From Pseudomonas silesiensis (GTDB lineage Bacteria; Pseudomonadota; Gammaproteobacteria; Pseudomonadales; Pseudomonadaceae), in contig NZ_CP014870.1 of assembly GCF_001661075.1 (NCBI RefSeq), positions 2,438,501-2,502,500 of the forward strand: 64,000 nt of DNA, read 5' to 3'. Of the stretch, positions 8,219 through 16,449 are shown piece by piece. The position numbers and the translations under genes were made by a program. The notes beneath the pieces are model-generated. The model made no database searches, was not told where the DNA came from, and saw nothing but the letters and a program-made list of their open reading frames with translations. How positions within the stretch are numbered: the stretch's first letter is position 1; each line of letters begins with the position of its first letter.

Positions 8219-9262
8219 TTAGCGGAACGCCGGGACCACGTGTTTGATGAACAGCTCCAGGGATTTTTTCTTTTCCGCGTGGGGCAGGCTGTTATCGCAC
8301 CAGAAGCTGAACTCGTCGACCCCCAGTTCCTGGTAGTACTTGATGCGCGGGATGATTTCTTCCGGGGTGCCGATCATCGCGGTCCTGTGCAGGCTGTCCA
8401 GCTGGAACTCCGGACGCTCGGCGAACTTCTCTTCCGGGCTCGGTTCCAGGAAGCCGTTGACGGGCGTCGTCTTGTTGCCGAACCAGGCGTCGAAGGTGCG
8501 GTAGAAACGGGAGATGGCCTTGGCCCCGACTTTCCAGCCCTCGGGATCGTCGACCGCGTGGACGTGGGTGTGACGCAGCACCATCAATTGCGGGCGCGGC
8601 ACGTCCGGGTTGTTGTCCAGGGCGGTCTGGAACTTGTTCTTCAGGTCGAGGACTTCTTCGTCGCCTTTCATCAGCGGCGTGACCATGACGTTGCAGCCGT
8701 TGGCTACCGCGAAGTTGTGGGAATCCGGGTCGCGGGCGGCGATCCACATCGGCGGGTTGGGCTTCTGGATCGGCTTGGGTACGCTGGTGGACGTCGGGAA
8801 TTTCCAGATATCGCCGTCGTGGGCGTAATCGCCTTGCCACAACGCGCGAACCACCGGAACCATTTCCCGCAGGGCCTGACCACCGGAGGACGCCGGCATG
8901 CCACCGGCCATGCGGTCGAACTCCACCTGGTAGGCGCCGCGGGCCAGGCCGACTTCCATGCGACCGTTACTGATCACGTCGAGCAGGGCACATTCGCCGG
9001 CGACCCGCAGCGGGTGCCAGAACGGCGCGATGATGGTGCCGGCGCCCAGGTGAATGGTGGTGGTCTTGGCGGCCAGGTAGGCCAGCAGCGGCATCGGGCT
9101 CGGCGAAATGGTGTATTCCATGGCGTGGTGTTCGCCGATCCAGACGGTGCTGAAACCACCGGCCTCGGCCATCAGGGTCAGTTCGGTCAAGTCTTCGAAC
9201 AGCTGACGGTGGCTGACGCTTTCGTCCCAACGTTCCATGTGCACGAACAGGGAAAACTTCAT
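8219..9262 (-). CDS. LLM-class flavin-dependent monooxygenase
   Basis: The 347-residue protein is a luciferase-like monooxygenase: MKFSLFVHMERWDE, then GFSTVWIGEHHAMEYTISPS and GAGTIIAPFWHPLRVAGE, and near the end MIGTPEEIIPRIKYYQELGV. Family members use reduced FMN supplied by a separate reductase to oxygenate and sometimes open rings (RutA, pyridine and trigonelline oxygenases). Two candidate flavin reductases are encoded nearby. A TGGTATACCATAATAC site lies 57 bases before the start, so it probably heads its own regulated unit with the small ORF, hydrolase and permease. The substrate is unknown. Confidence 0.85.
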   Translation of the reverse strand: MKFSLFVHMERWDESVSHRQLFEDLTELTLMAEAGGFSTVWIGEHHAMEYTISPSPMPLLAYLAAKTTTIHLGAGTIIAPFWHPLRVAGECALLDVISNGRMEVGLARGAYQVEFDRMAGGMPASSGGQALREMVPVVRALWQGDYAHDGDIWKFPTSTSVPKPIQKPNPPMWIAARDPDSHNFAVANGCNVMVTPLMKGDEEVLDLKNKFQTALDNNPDVPRPQLMVLRHTHVHAVDDPEGWKVGAKAISRFYRTFDAWFGNKTTPVNGFLEPSPEEKFAERPEFQLDSLHRTAMIGTPEEIIPRIKYYQELGVDEFSFWCDNSLPHAEKKKSLELFIKHVVPAFR

Positions 9263-9318
9263 GACGCTTACCTCGGATCTTTTGTTGTCGGCCGGTCGAC
9301 TGCGGGCCTGTTGGTTAT

Positions 9319-9334
9319 TGGTATACCATAATAC
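9319..9334 (+). promoter_or_regulatory. Operator site 1 (LLM monooxygenase)
   Basis: TGGTATACCATAATAC upstream of the minus-strand monooxygenase. It contains the perfect palindrome TGGTATACCA, typical of GntR/FCD operators. The same site occurs five more times in the region. Confidence 0.75.
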
Positions 9335-9403
9335 GAAGAGACGGCAAAATGTTTCTTGGCTAGACGGTTCTGGTGTCAGTAAGTCAAAAATAGAACCTGT
9401 GGC

Positions 9404-9432
9404 GAGAGGGCTTGCGACAGGCAAGCCCTCTC
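9404..9432. terminator. 12-bp hairpin after flavin reductase 1
   Basis: GAGAGGGCTTGC pairs perfectly with GCAAGCCCTCTC around a 5-base loop, just past the stop of the flavin reductase gene. On the minus strand a TATTTTTG run follows about 14 bases later. It is probably a terminator or a REP-derived hairpin that separates the reductase from the monooxygenase unit. Confidence 0.5.
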
Positions 9433-9439
9433 ATCACAG

Positions 9440-9925
9440 TCAGGCCAGAACGGGCAGGGCGCCCATCTTGCCGTGGCAGTACACCAGCGGGCCGGCGTTG
9501 TGCCGGGGCACTATCAGGTTCTTCACCGCGCCGACCATGATCGCGTGGTCGCCGCCTTCATATTCGCGCCACAGTTCGCACTCGATGACCGCCGTGGCGT
9601 TAGCCAGGATCGGGTTGCCCAACTCGCTCAAGGTCCATTCGATGCCCTGGGCCTTGTCCTTGCCTTTGCGCGCGAAGGCATAGGCCTCGCTCTGCTGGCC
9701 GCCGGACAGGACGTGGATGGCAAAGCGTTTGTTCTTGATCAATACGGGGTAGGAGTCGGAACTGTAGTTGGGGCAGAACAGCACCAGGGCCGGGTCCATC
9801 GACAGCGAACTGAAGGCGCTGGCGGTCAGGCCGACGATCTGGCCGTCGTCATCGAGCGTGGTGATCACGGTCACGCCGGACGGAAACGAACCCATCACTT
9901 GTTTGTAGATGGCGGCATCGATCAT
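9440..9925 (-). CDS. Flavin reductase (RutF/HpaC-like), copy 1
   Basis: The 161-residue protein belongs to the flavin-reductase-like FMN-binding family: FPSGVTVITT near residues 14-23, GLTASAFSSLSMDPALVLF, and GDHAIMVGAV near 125. It should use NAD(P)H to make free reduced FMN for the LLM monooxygenase. Operator site 2 lies about 50 bases before its start, in the intergenic region shared with the divergent NCS1 permease. It is about 70% identical by eye to the second reductase at 21464-21949, indicating duplication within the same regulon. Confidence 0.87.
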   Translation of the reverse strand: MIDAAIYKQVMGSFPSGVTVITTLDDDGQIVGLTASAFSSLSMDPALVLFCPNYSSDSYPVLIKNKRFAIHVLSGGQQSEAYAFARKGKDKAQGIEWTLSELGNPILANATAVIECELWREYEGGDHAIMVGAVKNLIVPRHNAGPLVYCHGKMGALPVLA

Positions 9926-9977
9926 GGGACGGTCCTCTGGCGGTGTGGTGCGGGTTTTTATGTGCTTGTAGGTCTGA

Positions 9978-9993
9978 TGGTATACCGTAATAC
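9978..9993 (+). promoter_or_regulatory. Operator site 2 (flavin reductase 1)
   Basis: TGGTATACCGTAATAC differs from site 1 at a single base. It lies 53 bases upstream of the reductase start, which is read on the minus strand. Confidence 0.7.
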
Positions 9994-10150
9994 ATAGTTT
10001 GCAAGGGCTTTTTCCACGAGCCGATAAACGTGAGCGTCATGTGCTAAAGCCAGCAATTACGGGGCTTTACGCCAGAAAGCGCTTGCGGTCATCCAGCAGA
10101 ATTGCACATCAGATGCCCGATTAAAGTGCGGATCAGCCTTGTGCAAAGTT

Positions 10151-10166
10151 TGGAATACCATAATAT
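10151..10166 (+). promoter_or_regulatory. Operator site 3 (NCS1 permease 2)
   Basis: TGGAATACCATAATAT lies about 85 bases before the NCS1 permease start at 10251. A 24-base stretch around it (10144-10167) is repeated exactly, in inverse orientation, at 17632-17655 before the ABC transporter. Confidence 0.65.
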
Positions 10167-10250
10167 GGTCGGCATCTGAGGGGTTGCCGTAGAGCTCCCC
10201 CGGTTTGGCTTCGTACAACTATAAGATCAGACAAACTCGAGTTCATTCAT

Positions 10251-11657
10251 ATGTCCCAGACGTCCCGGCAAGACCCCCTGATCGAGAATCACACGGTCGA
10301 TTACGTCCCACTCGCAGAGCGCCACGGGAAGGCCCGCGATCTATTCACGCTATGGTTCAGCACCAACATTGCACCGCTGCCCATCGTCACCGGCGCCATG
10401 GTGGTTCAGGTGTTCCACCTTGATCTGTTCTGGGGGCTGCTGGCGATTGCGCTCGGCCATATGATCGGCGGCCTGGTGATCGCCCTGGCGTCGGCCCAGG
10501 GCCCGCGGATGGGGATTCCGCAGATGGTGCAGAGCCGCGGTCAGTTCGGCCGTTATGGCGCGCTGCTGATCGTGTTCTTTGCCGCGCTGATCTATATCGG
10601 TTTTTTCATCTCCAACATCGTCCTCGCTGGTAAATCGATCGTCGGCATCGCGCCGTCGGTGCCGGTACCGGCGAGCATCCTCATCGGCGCCTTGAGCGCT
10701 ACGGCGATCGGGGTGATCGGCTACCGCTTCATCCACATCCTCAACCGCATCGGCACCTGGGTCATGGGCAGCGCCTTGCTCGCCGGGTTCTTCTACATCT
10801 TCGCCCATGACTTGCCGGCGGACTTCTTCAGTCGCGGCGGTTTCAACCTGTCCGGCTGGCTGGCGACGGTGTCGTTGGGGATCATCTGGCAGATCAGTTT
10901 CTCGCCCTATGTGTCGGACTACTCGCGCTACCTGCCGGCGGATATCGGCATTGCCAAGCCGTTCTGGGCCACTTACCTGGGCGCGACCCTGGGCACCATC
11001 CTGTCGTTTACCTTCGGCGCGGTGGCGGTGCTGGCGACCCCGGAAGGCACCGAGGCGATGGCTGCGGTCAAGCAGTCCACCGGCTGGCTGGGGCCGATTC
11101 TGATGGTGCTGTTCCTGCTCAATATCATCAGCCACAACGCCTTGAATCTGTATGGCGCGGTGCTGTCGATCATCACCTCGATCCAGACCTTCGCCAGCCA
11201 GTGGACGCCGAGCATCAAGGTGCGGGTGGTGTTGTCGAGCGTGGTGCTGGCGGGCTGCTGCGTGGTGGCGCTGGGCGCTTCGGCGGACTTCATTTCGCAG
11301 TTCATCGGTTTGATTCTGGCGCTGCTGTTGGTGCTGGTGCCTTGGGCTTCGATCAACCTGATTGATTTCTACCTGATCAAGCGCGGCAGCTATGACATTG
11401 CCTCGATCTTTCGTGCGGATGGGGGGATTTACGGGCGGTTCAATCTGCATGCGATCGTGGCGTATTTCATTGGGATTATCGTGCAGTTGCCGTTTGCCAA
11501 TACGTCGTTGTATGTCGGGCCCTATGCCAATTTGATCGAAGGGGCTGACTTGTCGTGGCTGGTGGGGTTGGTTGTGACTTGTCCGCTTTACTACTGCCTG
11601 GCGACGCGTGGGCAGGCTCAAGATCTCAAGGCCGCCAGACTCGGTTATACCGACTGA
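10251..11657 (+). CDS. NCS1-family permease (copy 2)
   Basis: The 468-residue membrane protein has about twelve hydrophobic segments and NCS1 signatures: LAERHGKARDLFTLWFSTNI, SAQGPRMGIPQMVQSRGQFG, SFSPYVSDYSRYLPAD. It is clearly homologous to the permease at 5867-7228 but is transcribed in the opposite direction, divergently from flavin reductase 1, with operator site 3 in front. Two related permeases in one regulon suggest either two related substrates or a substrate plus an intermediate. Specificity is not readable from sequence. Confidence 0.87.
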   Translation: MSQTSRQDPLIENHTVDYVPLAERHGKARDLFTLWFSTNIAPLPIVTGAMVVQVFHLDLFWGLLAIALGHMIGGLVIALASAQGPRMGIPQMVQSRGQFGRYGALLIVFFAALIYIGFFISNIVLAGKSIVGIAPSVPVPASILIGALSATAIGVIGYRFIHILNRIGTWVMGSALLAGFFYIFAHDLPADFFSRGGFNLSGWLATVSLGIIWQISFSPYVSDYSRYLPADIGIAKPFWATYLGATLGTILSFTFGAVAVLATPEGTEAMAAVKQSTGWLGPILMVLFLLNIISHNALNLYGAVLSIITSIQTFASQWTPSIKVRVVLSSVVLAGCCVVALGASADFISQFIGLILALLLVLVPWASINLIDFYLIKRGSYDIASIFRADGGIYGRFNLHAIVAYFIGIIVQLPFANTSLYVGPYANLIEGADLSWLVGLVVTCPLYYCLATRGQAQDLKAARLGYTD

Positions 11658-12049
11658 TCGAACCTTGGCTGTTTTGCTGACCGAGTACATATCCGTTTTT
11701 GCGGTCATGGCGACTTAGGGTTCCGCCCTTACGGCGGGTCACTTGGAAAAGCGCCAAGTAACCAAGCGCTCTTGCCCCTTTCGTTCGGTGCCTCGCTAGT
11801 GCTCGGCATGCCCTCGCTCCGGTCCTGCTCCGTGGGCCCGCCGCGATCGGCCATCCATGGCCGTGCGCGGCTAACCCGGCATCCATGCCGGGTTGCCCAC
11901 TGCGCAGAACCTGCGCTCGGCCTCTCGAGGGGGCGTACACCGCAAAAGCAAAAGCAAAAGCAAAAGCAAAATCGAAGCGGCCTGCGGGCCGACCTGGTTC
12001 TCTGAACCGCATGCCGCTCCTACAGGGTTTGCGTTTGCCTTGAGGGTTT
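11658..12049. repeat. Non-coding repeat-rich spacer
   Basis: This 392-base gap has no convincing gene. It holds a stretch starting near 11718 (TTCCGCCCTTACGGCGGGTC, then ACTTGG...CCAAGT) that resembles a dispersed intergenic element of pseudomonads. It also holds five GCAAAA hexamers (11942-11971) and a single REP-like arm (CCGCTCCTACAGG near 12013-12026) close to the end of the next gene. The element identity is from memory. Confidence 0.45.
11942..11971 (+). repeat. Five tandem GCAAAA hexamers
   Basis: The hexamer GCAAAA is repeated five times without interruption. It lies in the spacer between the convergent permease and ligase genes and has no evident coding role. Confidence 0.85.
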
Positions 12050-13198
12050 TTAAACCTTGGCAGAATCCATTTTATAACCCGCCCCCGGCGCCCCTTCATG
12101 CAGCGCCGACTGAACTTTTGCATACAAGGCATTGGCCTCGGCCGTTGTAATTGATCGCGAACAATCACGCAGTACAACACGCAGAAGTGCATTTTCCTGG
12201 CCCGGCAGCAGTCCCAGGCGTTCAATGGCTTGCTCGGGTACTTCCGAGAACTCCCAGCGTCCTTTGACTTGCATTTCCTCGATCCAGTCAGCGCAGTCGC
12301 CAGCTGCTTGTAACATTTTCTCGGTCAACACTTCCTCGCTCAGCCCTGGCGTGACCGCCAACGAGATGTCACGAGTAATCGAAGGCAAGCGTGAGACGGC
12401 GTTCCACGGATTCAAATCATGCATCTGCGCCTGAACCCGTACGTTCTGATCGCGCAGCAAACGGATATCCGGGATGCCTTTACGCAGCATGGTCAGGCGA
12501 TCCAGACCCATTCCGAGCGCCAGCCCTCCATGTTGTAACGGATCAATATCAAGTCGCTCCAGCAAAGACCGGGCAATACGACCGCACTCCAGGACTTCCA
12601 CCGGTGTGCCGTCTTTCAACACATTCACTTCAATTCCGCCTTCGGTGTAGTGGTGCGGGCTATTGCTGTAGACCCAGGGCTTGTCGGGAACGGCTGTTTC
12701 GAGGATATCGCTGACCAGACGCAACAAGTGTTCATGCGTCGACAGCTCAGGATCACCGAGCACCCAGACGTCCATTTGATGTGGTTCCGCACAATGCCAG
12801 CGATCCCGGCTATCCCGGCGAAAAGTGATGCCAGGCGCCGCCAGCAAAATCATCTCGCCCGGCTGCCGCACACCCGCCGCGCGCTGCAGCGCTGCCGGAA
12901 TTTGACTGGTGGTTTGCGTTCGCAACAAAGAGTGCTCGTCAACCCAACGGGTATGTTCACTGCCGAGGGTGATTTCTTTCGGGTTATAACCGAGCAAACC
13001 ATAGTTCTCTTCAGCGGAAACTATCCGCGGCCCTGTCTGGATGTTTGCCTGGGGCCAGCCTTGTTCAAAAAGTCCAAGGAGGATTTCATTCAGCAACAGT
13101 CGGATGGCGTGATCGGGAGCGCTTTGCTCGGTGAGGTCTTGCAGTGACAGGGCTTGATGGAGGGCTGTCTCCGTCAGATATTTCTTTGGTGTTTGCAC
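12050..13198 (-). CDS. Stand-alone PheS-like ligase with FDX-ACB domain
   Basis: The 382-residue protein has a class II synthetase core related to the phenylalanyl-tRNA synthetase alpha chain. Its motif 2 region is FRRDSRDRWHCAEPHQMDVW and its motif 3 region is GMGLDRLTMLRKGIPDIRLL. A C-terminal FDX-ACB anticodon-binding-like domain begins at RLPSITRDISLAV and runs to the end. A single chain with both parts resembles mitochondrial PheRS rather than bacterial PheST. I recall the NCBI name 'PheS-related mystery ligase (SrmL)' for such proteins; this was not checked. GTG 13198 follows GAGGA at a suitable distance. Its substrate is unknown and it is unrelated to its neighbours. Confidence 0.78.
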   Translation of the reverse strand: MQTPKKYLTETALHQALSLQDLTEQSAPDHAIRLLLNEILLGLFEQGWPQANIQTGPRIVSAEENYGLLGYNPKEITLGSEHTRWVDEHSLLRTQTTSQIPAALQRAAGVRQPGEMILLAAPGITFRRDSRDRWHCAEPHQMDVWVLGDPELSTHEHLLRLVSDILETAVPDKPWVYSNSPHHYTEGGIEVNVLKDGTPVEVLECGRIARSLLERLDIDPLQHGGLALGMGLDRLTMLRKGIPDIRLLRDQNVRVQAQMHDLNPWNAVSRLPSITRDISLAVTPGLSEEVLTEKMLQAAGDCADWIEEMQVKGRWEFSEVPEQAIERLGLLPGQENALLRVVLRDCSRSITTAEANALYAKVQSALHEGAPGAGYKMDSAKV

Positions 13199-13323
13199 AC
13201 ACTAATCCTCTATTGGAAGTTCGCTTTCGTTTAATTAATGAATAAACGTAGCGATAACTGGCCAATAGCTACAACTCAAAATTGAGAAGTTCTGGATTTT
13301 CAGAAAGGTATTACAGATATGAC

Positions 13324-13428
13324 TTACACACGTTCAAAAGATCGCAGCCTCGCTTTATTAAATGACCCGCTGTCAGGGTGATACCACCAGCAGCCATAAC
13401 CAAAAAAACGGATATGCGTGCTAGTCAA
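13324..13428 (-). CDS. Possible aromatic-rich leader peptide
   Basis: A 34-codon frame with a TTG start lies upstream of, and codirectional with, the PheS-like ligase. Its core reads IRFFGYGCWWYHPDSGSF, with eight aromatic or His residues in twelve, followed by the basic tail NKARLRSFERV. No good ribosome site is visible and the first bases adjoin the preceding terminator. It could be an attenuator-type leader or a small peptide, but chance cannot be excluded. Confidence 0.3.
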   Translation of the reverse strand: MTSTHIRFFGYGCWWYHPDSGSFNKARLRSFERV

Positions 13429-13432
13429 AAAA

Positions 13433-13466
13433 CAAAAAAAGGCCGCCGCAACCCGACGTTGCGGCG
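13433..13466 (-). terminator. Rho-independent terminator of the ABC operon
   Basis: On the minus strand CGCCGCAAC pairs with GTTGCGGCG around a 5-base loop, followed by GGCC and seven T residues. It lies 50 bases past the ATPase stop. Confidence 0.85.
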
Positions 13467-13517
13467 ACCCGAGGGTGACACGTAACCGCTGGCCCACTGG
13501 CATGGGCCAACGCTGAA

Positions 13518-14672
13518 TCAATGAGCCCCGGCAGCCTTGTTCAAATCGCTCTCAGCCCACTCGGTATACACACAAGCATCCGCAGTAGCCCAGCGCACAC
13601 GCACCGGATCACCCGCCTTGAGTGGCATGCCCGCCGCCGACAGCGCCTTGACCGTCATCGAAGTGCCGCCCGACGTCACCACGCTGCACGTCTGGCTTTC
13701 ACCCAGGAACAACACTTCCACGACCTTGGCCGAGACTTCATTCCAGCCGGCCGCCAAGGGTTCGACAGCCGCTTGCTCAACACTCAATGCCACGGCTTTT
13801 TCCGGACGCACCATCAGCAGCACATCCTGATCGGTTTGCAGCCCGGCAGTCAGGCGAATCGACAACGACTGGCCTTCAAACGTAGCCACCGCATTGCCCT
13901 GGGCCTTGAGCTTGAGAAAGTTCGAGTTCCCCAGGAACGAAGCCACAAACGCATTCGGCGGATTCTGGTACAGGTCGAAGCCGCTGCCCAAACCGACGAT
14001 CTTGCCATGGCTGAAAATCGCAATGCGCTGGGACAGGCGCATGGCTTCTTCCTGGTCGTGGGTCACGTAGACGATGGTGATGCCCAGGCGCCGATGCAGC
14101 TGGCGCAGTTCATCCTGCAGGTCTTCACGCAGTTTTTTGTCCAGCGCGCCGAGGGGTTCGTCCATCAGCAGGATGCGTGGCTCATAGACCAAGGCCCGGG
14201 CGATGGCGACCCGTTGCTGCTGGCCACCGGAAAGCTGAGAAGGGCGGCGATGGGCAAATTGTTCCAGCTGCACCAGCTTGAGCATGGCGTCGACCCTGCG
14301 TTCGCGCTCGGCGGTGGCGAGTTTGCGAATCGCCAACGGGAACGCAATGTTGTCGCGTACCGACAGGTGCGGGAACAGCGAGTAACGCTGGAACACCATG
14401 CCGATGTCGCGCTTGTGCGGCGGTACGTTGACCAGTGACTGGCCGTTGACCAGGATCTCGCCGCTGCTCGGGGTTTCGAAGCCGGCGAGCATCGACAGGG
14501 TGGTGCTTTTGCCGGAGCCGCTGGAGCCCAGGAAGGTGAGGAATTCACCGTCCTTGATGTCCAGCGAGATGTCATCCACGGCGGCAAAGTCGCCGTAGTA
14601 TTTGTTCAGGTTACGCAGGCTGACCAGGGGCTTGTCGTTTTGCTGCGCGGCATCTTTGATCACTGCACTCAT
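13518..14672 (-). CDS. Polyamine/opine-type ABC transporter ATPase (PotA-like)
   Basis: The 384-residue ATPase has Walker A GSSGSGKSTTL near residue 50, signature LSGGQQQRVAIARAL, Walker B RILLMDEPLGALD and H-loop VYVTHDQEEAM. A C-terminal TOBE domain (LLMVRPEKAVAL onward) is typical of PotA/PotG. It powers import through the two permeases encoded just upstream. It is the last gene of the four-gene operon and is followed by a strong terminator. Substrate class is inferred from family only. Confidence 0.88.
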   Translation of the reverse strand: MSAVIKDAAQQNDKPLVSLRNLNKYYGDFAAVDDISLDIKDGEFLTFLGSSGSGKSTTLSMLAGFETPSSGEILVNGQSLVNVPPHKRDIGMVFQRYSLFPHLSVRDNIAFPLAIRKLATAERERRVDAMLKLVQLEQFAHRRPSQLSGGQQQRVAIARALVYEPRILLMDEPLGALDKKLREDLQDELRQLHRRLGITIVYVTHDQEEAMRLSQRIAIFSHGKIVGLGSGFDLYQNPPNAFVASFLGNSNFLKLKAQGNAVATFEGQSLSIRLTAGLQTDQDVLLMVRPEKAVALSVEQAAVEPLAAGWNEVSAKVVEVLFLGESQTCSVVTSGGTSMTVKALSAAGMPLKAGDPVRVRWATADACVYTEWAESDLNKAAGAH

Positions 14673-14688
14673 GTCGTACTCCTGGCGC

Positions 14689-15498
14689 TCAGGCGCTGAT
14701 TGGGTTGCGCCGGCGAACGGCGGTGGCGATGACCATGACCAATATCGAGAGGCCGATCAGCAGCGTCGAAGCGACGGCGATCACAGGCGTCAGGTCCTGG
14801 CGCAGGGTGGTCCACATTTTCACGGGAAGGGTTTGCAGGGTCGGGCTGGCCATCATCACGCTCAGCACCACTTCATCCCAGGACACGAGGAAGGCGAACA
14901 GGGCGCCGGCGACCATGCCCGGGCGAATCGCCGGGAAGGTCACCTTGAACACCGCTTGCAGGCGCGAGGCTCCGCAGATCACCGCGGCATCCTCGATCGA
15001 CTGATCGAACAGCTTCAGCGAGTTGATGATCGAGATGATGGTGAACGGCAGCGCAACGATCACGTGGCTGACCACGAAGGCGAACATGGTCCCGGTGTAA
15101 CCCAGTTTCAGGAACAGCGCGTAGACCGCCACGGCGATGATCACCAGGGGCACGATCATCGGCAGGGTGAACAGGCCGTAGAGCATTTCCCGGCCCGGAA
15201 AGCGCCCGCGCACCAGGGCGAAAGCGGTCGGCAAGCCCAGGGCGACGGCGCAGATCGTGGTCAGTACCGCGACCTTGAGGCTGGCCACCGCCGCGTTCAT
15301 CCAGTCGGGGTTGGAGAAGAACTGGCCGTACCATTTCAGGGTCCAGCCCGGTGGCGGGAACACCAGCCACTGGGATGAGCCGAAGGACAGCAGCACGATG
15401 AACACGATCGGCAACAGCAGGAACAGCGCGATCAGCCCGGTGGTGAAGTACAGGCCGAAGCGCATGCGCCGGCTCATGGCATTGGGGGTCAGGAGCAT
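14689..15498 (-). CDS. ABC transporter permease (PotC/PotI-like)
   Basis: The 269-residue protein has six predicted membrane segments and the inner-membrane permease loop AAVICGASRLQAVFKVTFPA near residues 170-190. ATG 15498 is preceded by GAGGT. It pairs with the other permease, whose stop lies 6 bases upstream, to form the channel. The ATPase gene follows after 16 bases. The adjacent binding protein and site 4 suggest it serves the flavin-dependent catabolic regulon. Confidence 0.87.
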   Translation of the reverse strand: MLLTPNAMSRRMRFGLYFTTGLIALFLLLPIVFIVLLSFGSSQWLVFPPPGWTLKWYGQFFSNPDWMNAAVASLKVAVLTTICAVALGLPTAFALVRGRFPGREMLYGLFTLPMIVPLVIIAVAVYALFLKLGYTGTMFAFVVSHVIVALPFTIISIINSLKLFDQSIEDAAVICGASRLQAVFKVTFPAIRPGMVAGALFAFLVSWDEVVLSVMMASPTLQTLPVKMWTTLRQDLTPVIAVASTLLIGLSILVMVIATAVRRRNPISA

Positions 15499-15504
15499 GA
15501 CGGC

Positions 15505-16449
15505 TTACCTCGCGTTGCTGGCGCCAACCGGGGATTCCGGCTGGAGCTTCAGGTAGAAGTAGAACAACACCAGCGTAATGACGATCAGCAACGCGGCGCC
15601 GGCGCTGGCCAGGCCCCAGTTGAGGAACGACTGCACCTGCTGAATGATGAACTCGGGCAGCATCATGTTCTGCGCACCGCCCAGCAGGGCCGGGGTGACG
15701 TAGTAACCGAGGGACATCACGAACACCATCAGGCCACCGGAGAACAGCCCCGGCCGGCACAGCGGCAGGAACACCCGGAAGAAGTTGGTCCAGGGGCTGG
15801 CGCCGCAGATCGAGCCGGCCTGCAGGATCATCGGGTCGATGGCCTGCATGGTCGCCTGCAGCGGCAGCACGATGAACGGGATCATGATGTAGCTCATGCC
15901 GATCACCACGCCGGTGAGGTTATGCACCATCTCCAGCGGCTGATCGATGATGCCCATCGCCATCAGCGCCTTGTTGATCACCCCGGACGCCTGCAACAGC
16001 ACCAGCCAGGAGTAGGTCCGGGCGAGGAGGCTGGTCCACATCGACAGCAGCACGATGTTGAGGATCCAGCGCCCCCAGCCCTTTGGCACCAGGGTGATGG
16101 CCCAGGCCAGCGGGAACCCCAGCAGCAGGCTGAACAGCGTCACCAGGCCCGCCACCGAGAAGGTGTTGAGCAAGACCCGGGCATAGGCCGAGTTGGCGAA
16201 CAGTTGTTCGTAGTTGCCCAGCCCCGGCACCGGTTCCAGCACGCCTCGCAGCAACAGGCCGATCAACGGCGCGAGAAAGAACAGGCCGAGGAACAGCAGG
16301 GCGGGGATCAGGTTGCTCGAACCGCGCCAGCGCTGTGCCAGGGAAGGGGATTGGTTCATCACAGCCGCCTTGCCGGAAGCCGGGCCGGCGGCGCCCAGGG
16401 CGCCCCCGGTCTGGGTGGATGGACGGGACGTGGTTGCCGTCATTTTCAT
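15505..16449 (-). CDS. ABC transporter permease (PotB/PotH-like)
   Basis: The 314-residue permease has a roughly 40-residue polar N-terminal extension, then six membrane segments. The coupling loop is SICGASPWTNFFRVFLPLCR and the end reads LASAGAALLIVITLVLFYFY. ATG 16449 overlaps the stop of the binding-protein gene as ATGA, so translation is coupled. Together with PotC-like and PotA-like proteins it forms a spermidine/putrescine-type importer. The real ligand is likely another amine or carboxylate related to the regulon. Confidence 0.86.
   Translation of the reverse strand: MKMTATTSRPSTQTGGALGAAGPASGKAAVMNQSPSLAQRWRGSSNLIPALLFLGLFFLAPLIGLLLRGVLEPVPGLGNYEQLFANSAYARVLLNTFSVAGLVTLFSLLLGFPLAWAITLVPKGWGRWILNIVLLSMWTSLLARTYSWLVLLQASGVINKALMAMGIIDQPLEMVHNLTGVVIGMSYIMIPFIVLPLQATMQAIDPMILQAGSICGASPWTNFFRVFLPLCRPGLFSGGLMVFVMSLGYYVTPALLGGAQNMMLPEFIIQQVQSFLNWGLASAGAALLIVITLVLFYFYLKLQPESPVGASNAR

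Noticed and set aside
11626..12225. 199-codon minus-strand frame across the permease-ligase spacer
   Set aside because: It runs through GCAAAA hexamers (Phe-Ala repeats in translation) and a dispersed repeat, and overlaps both real genes.
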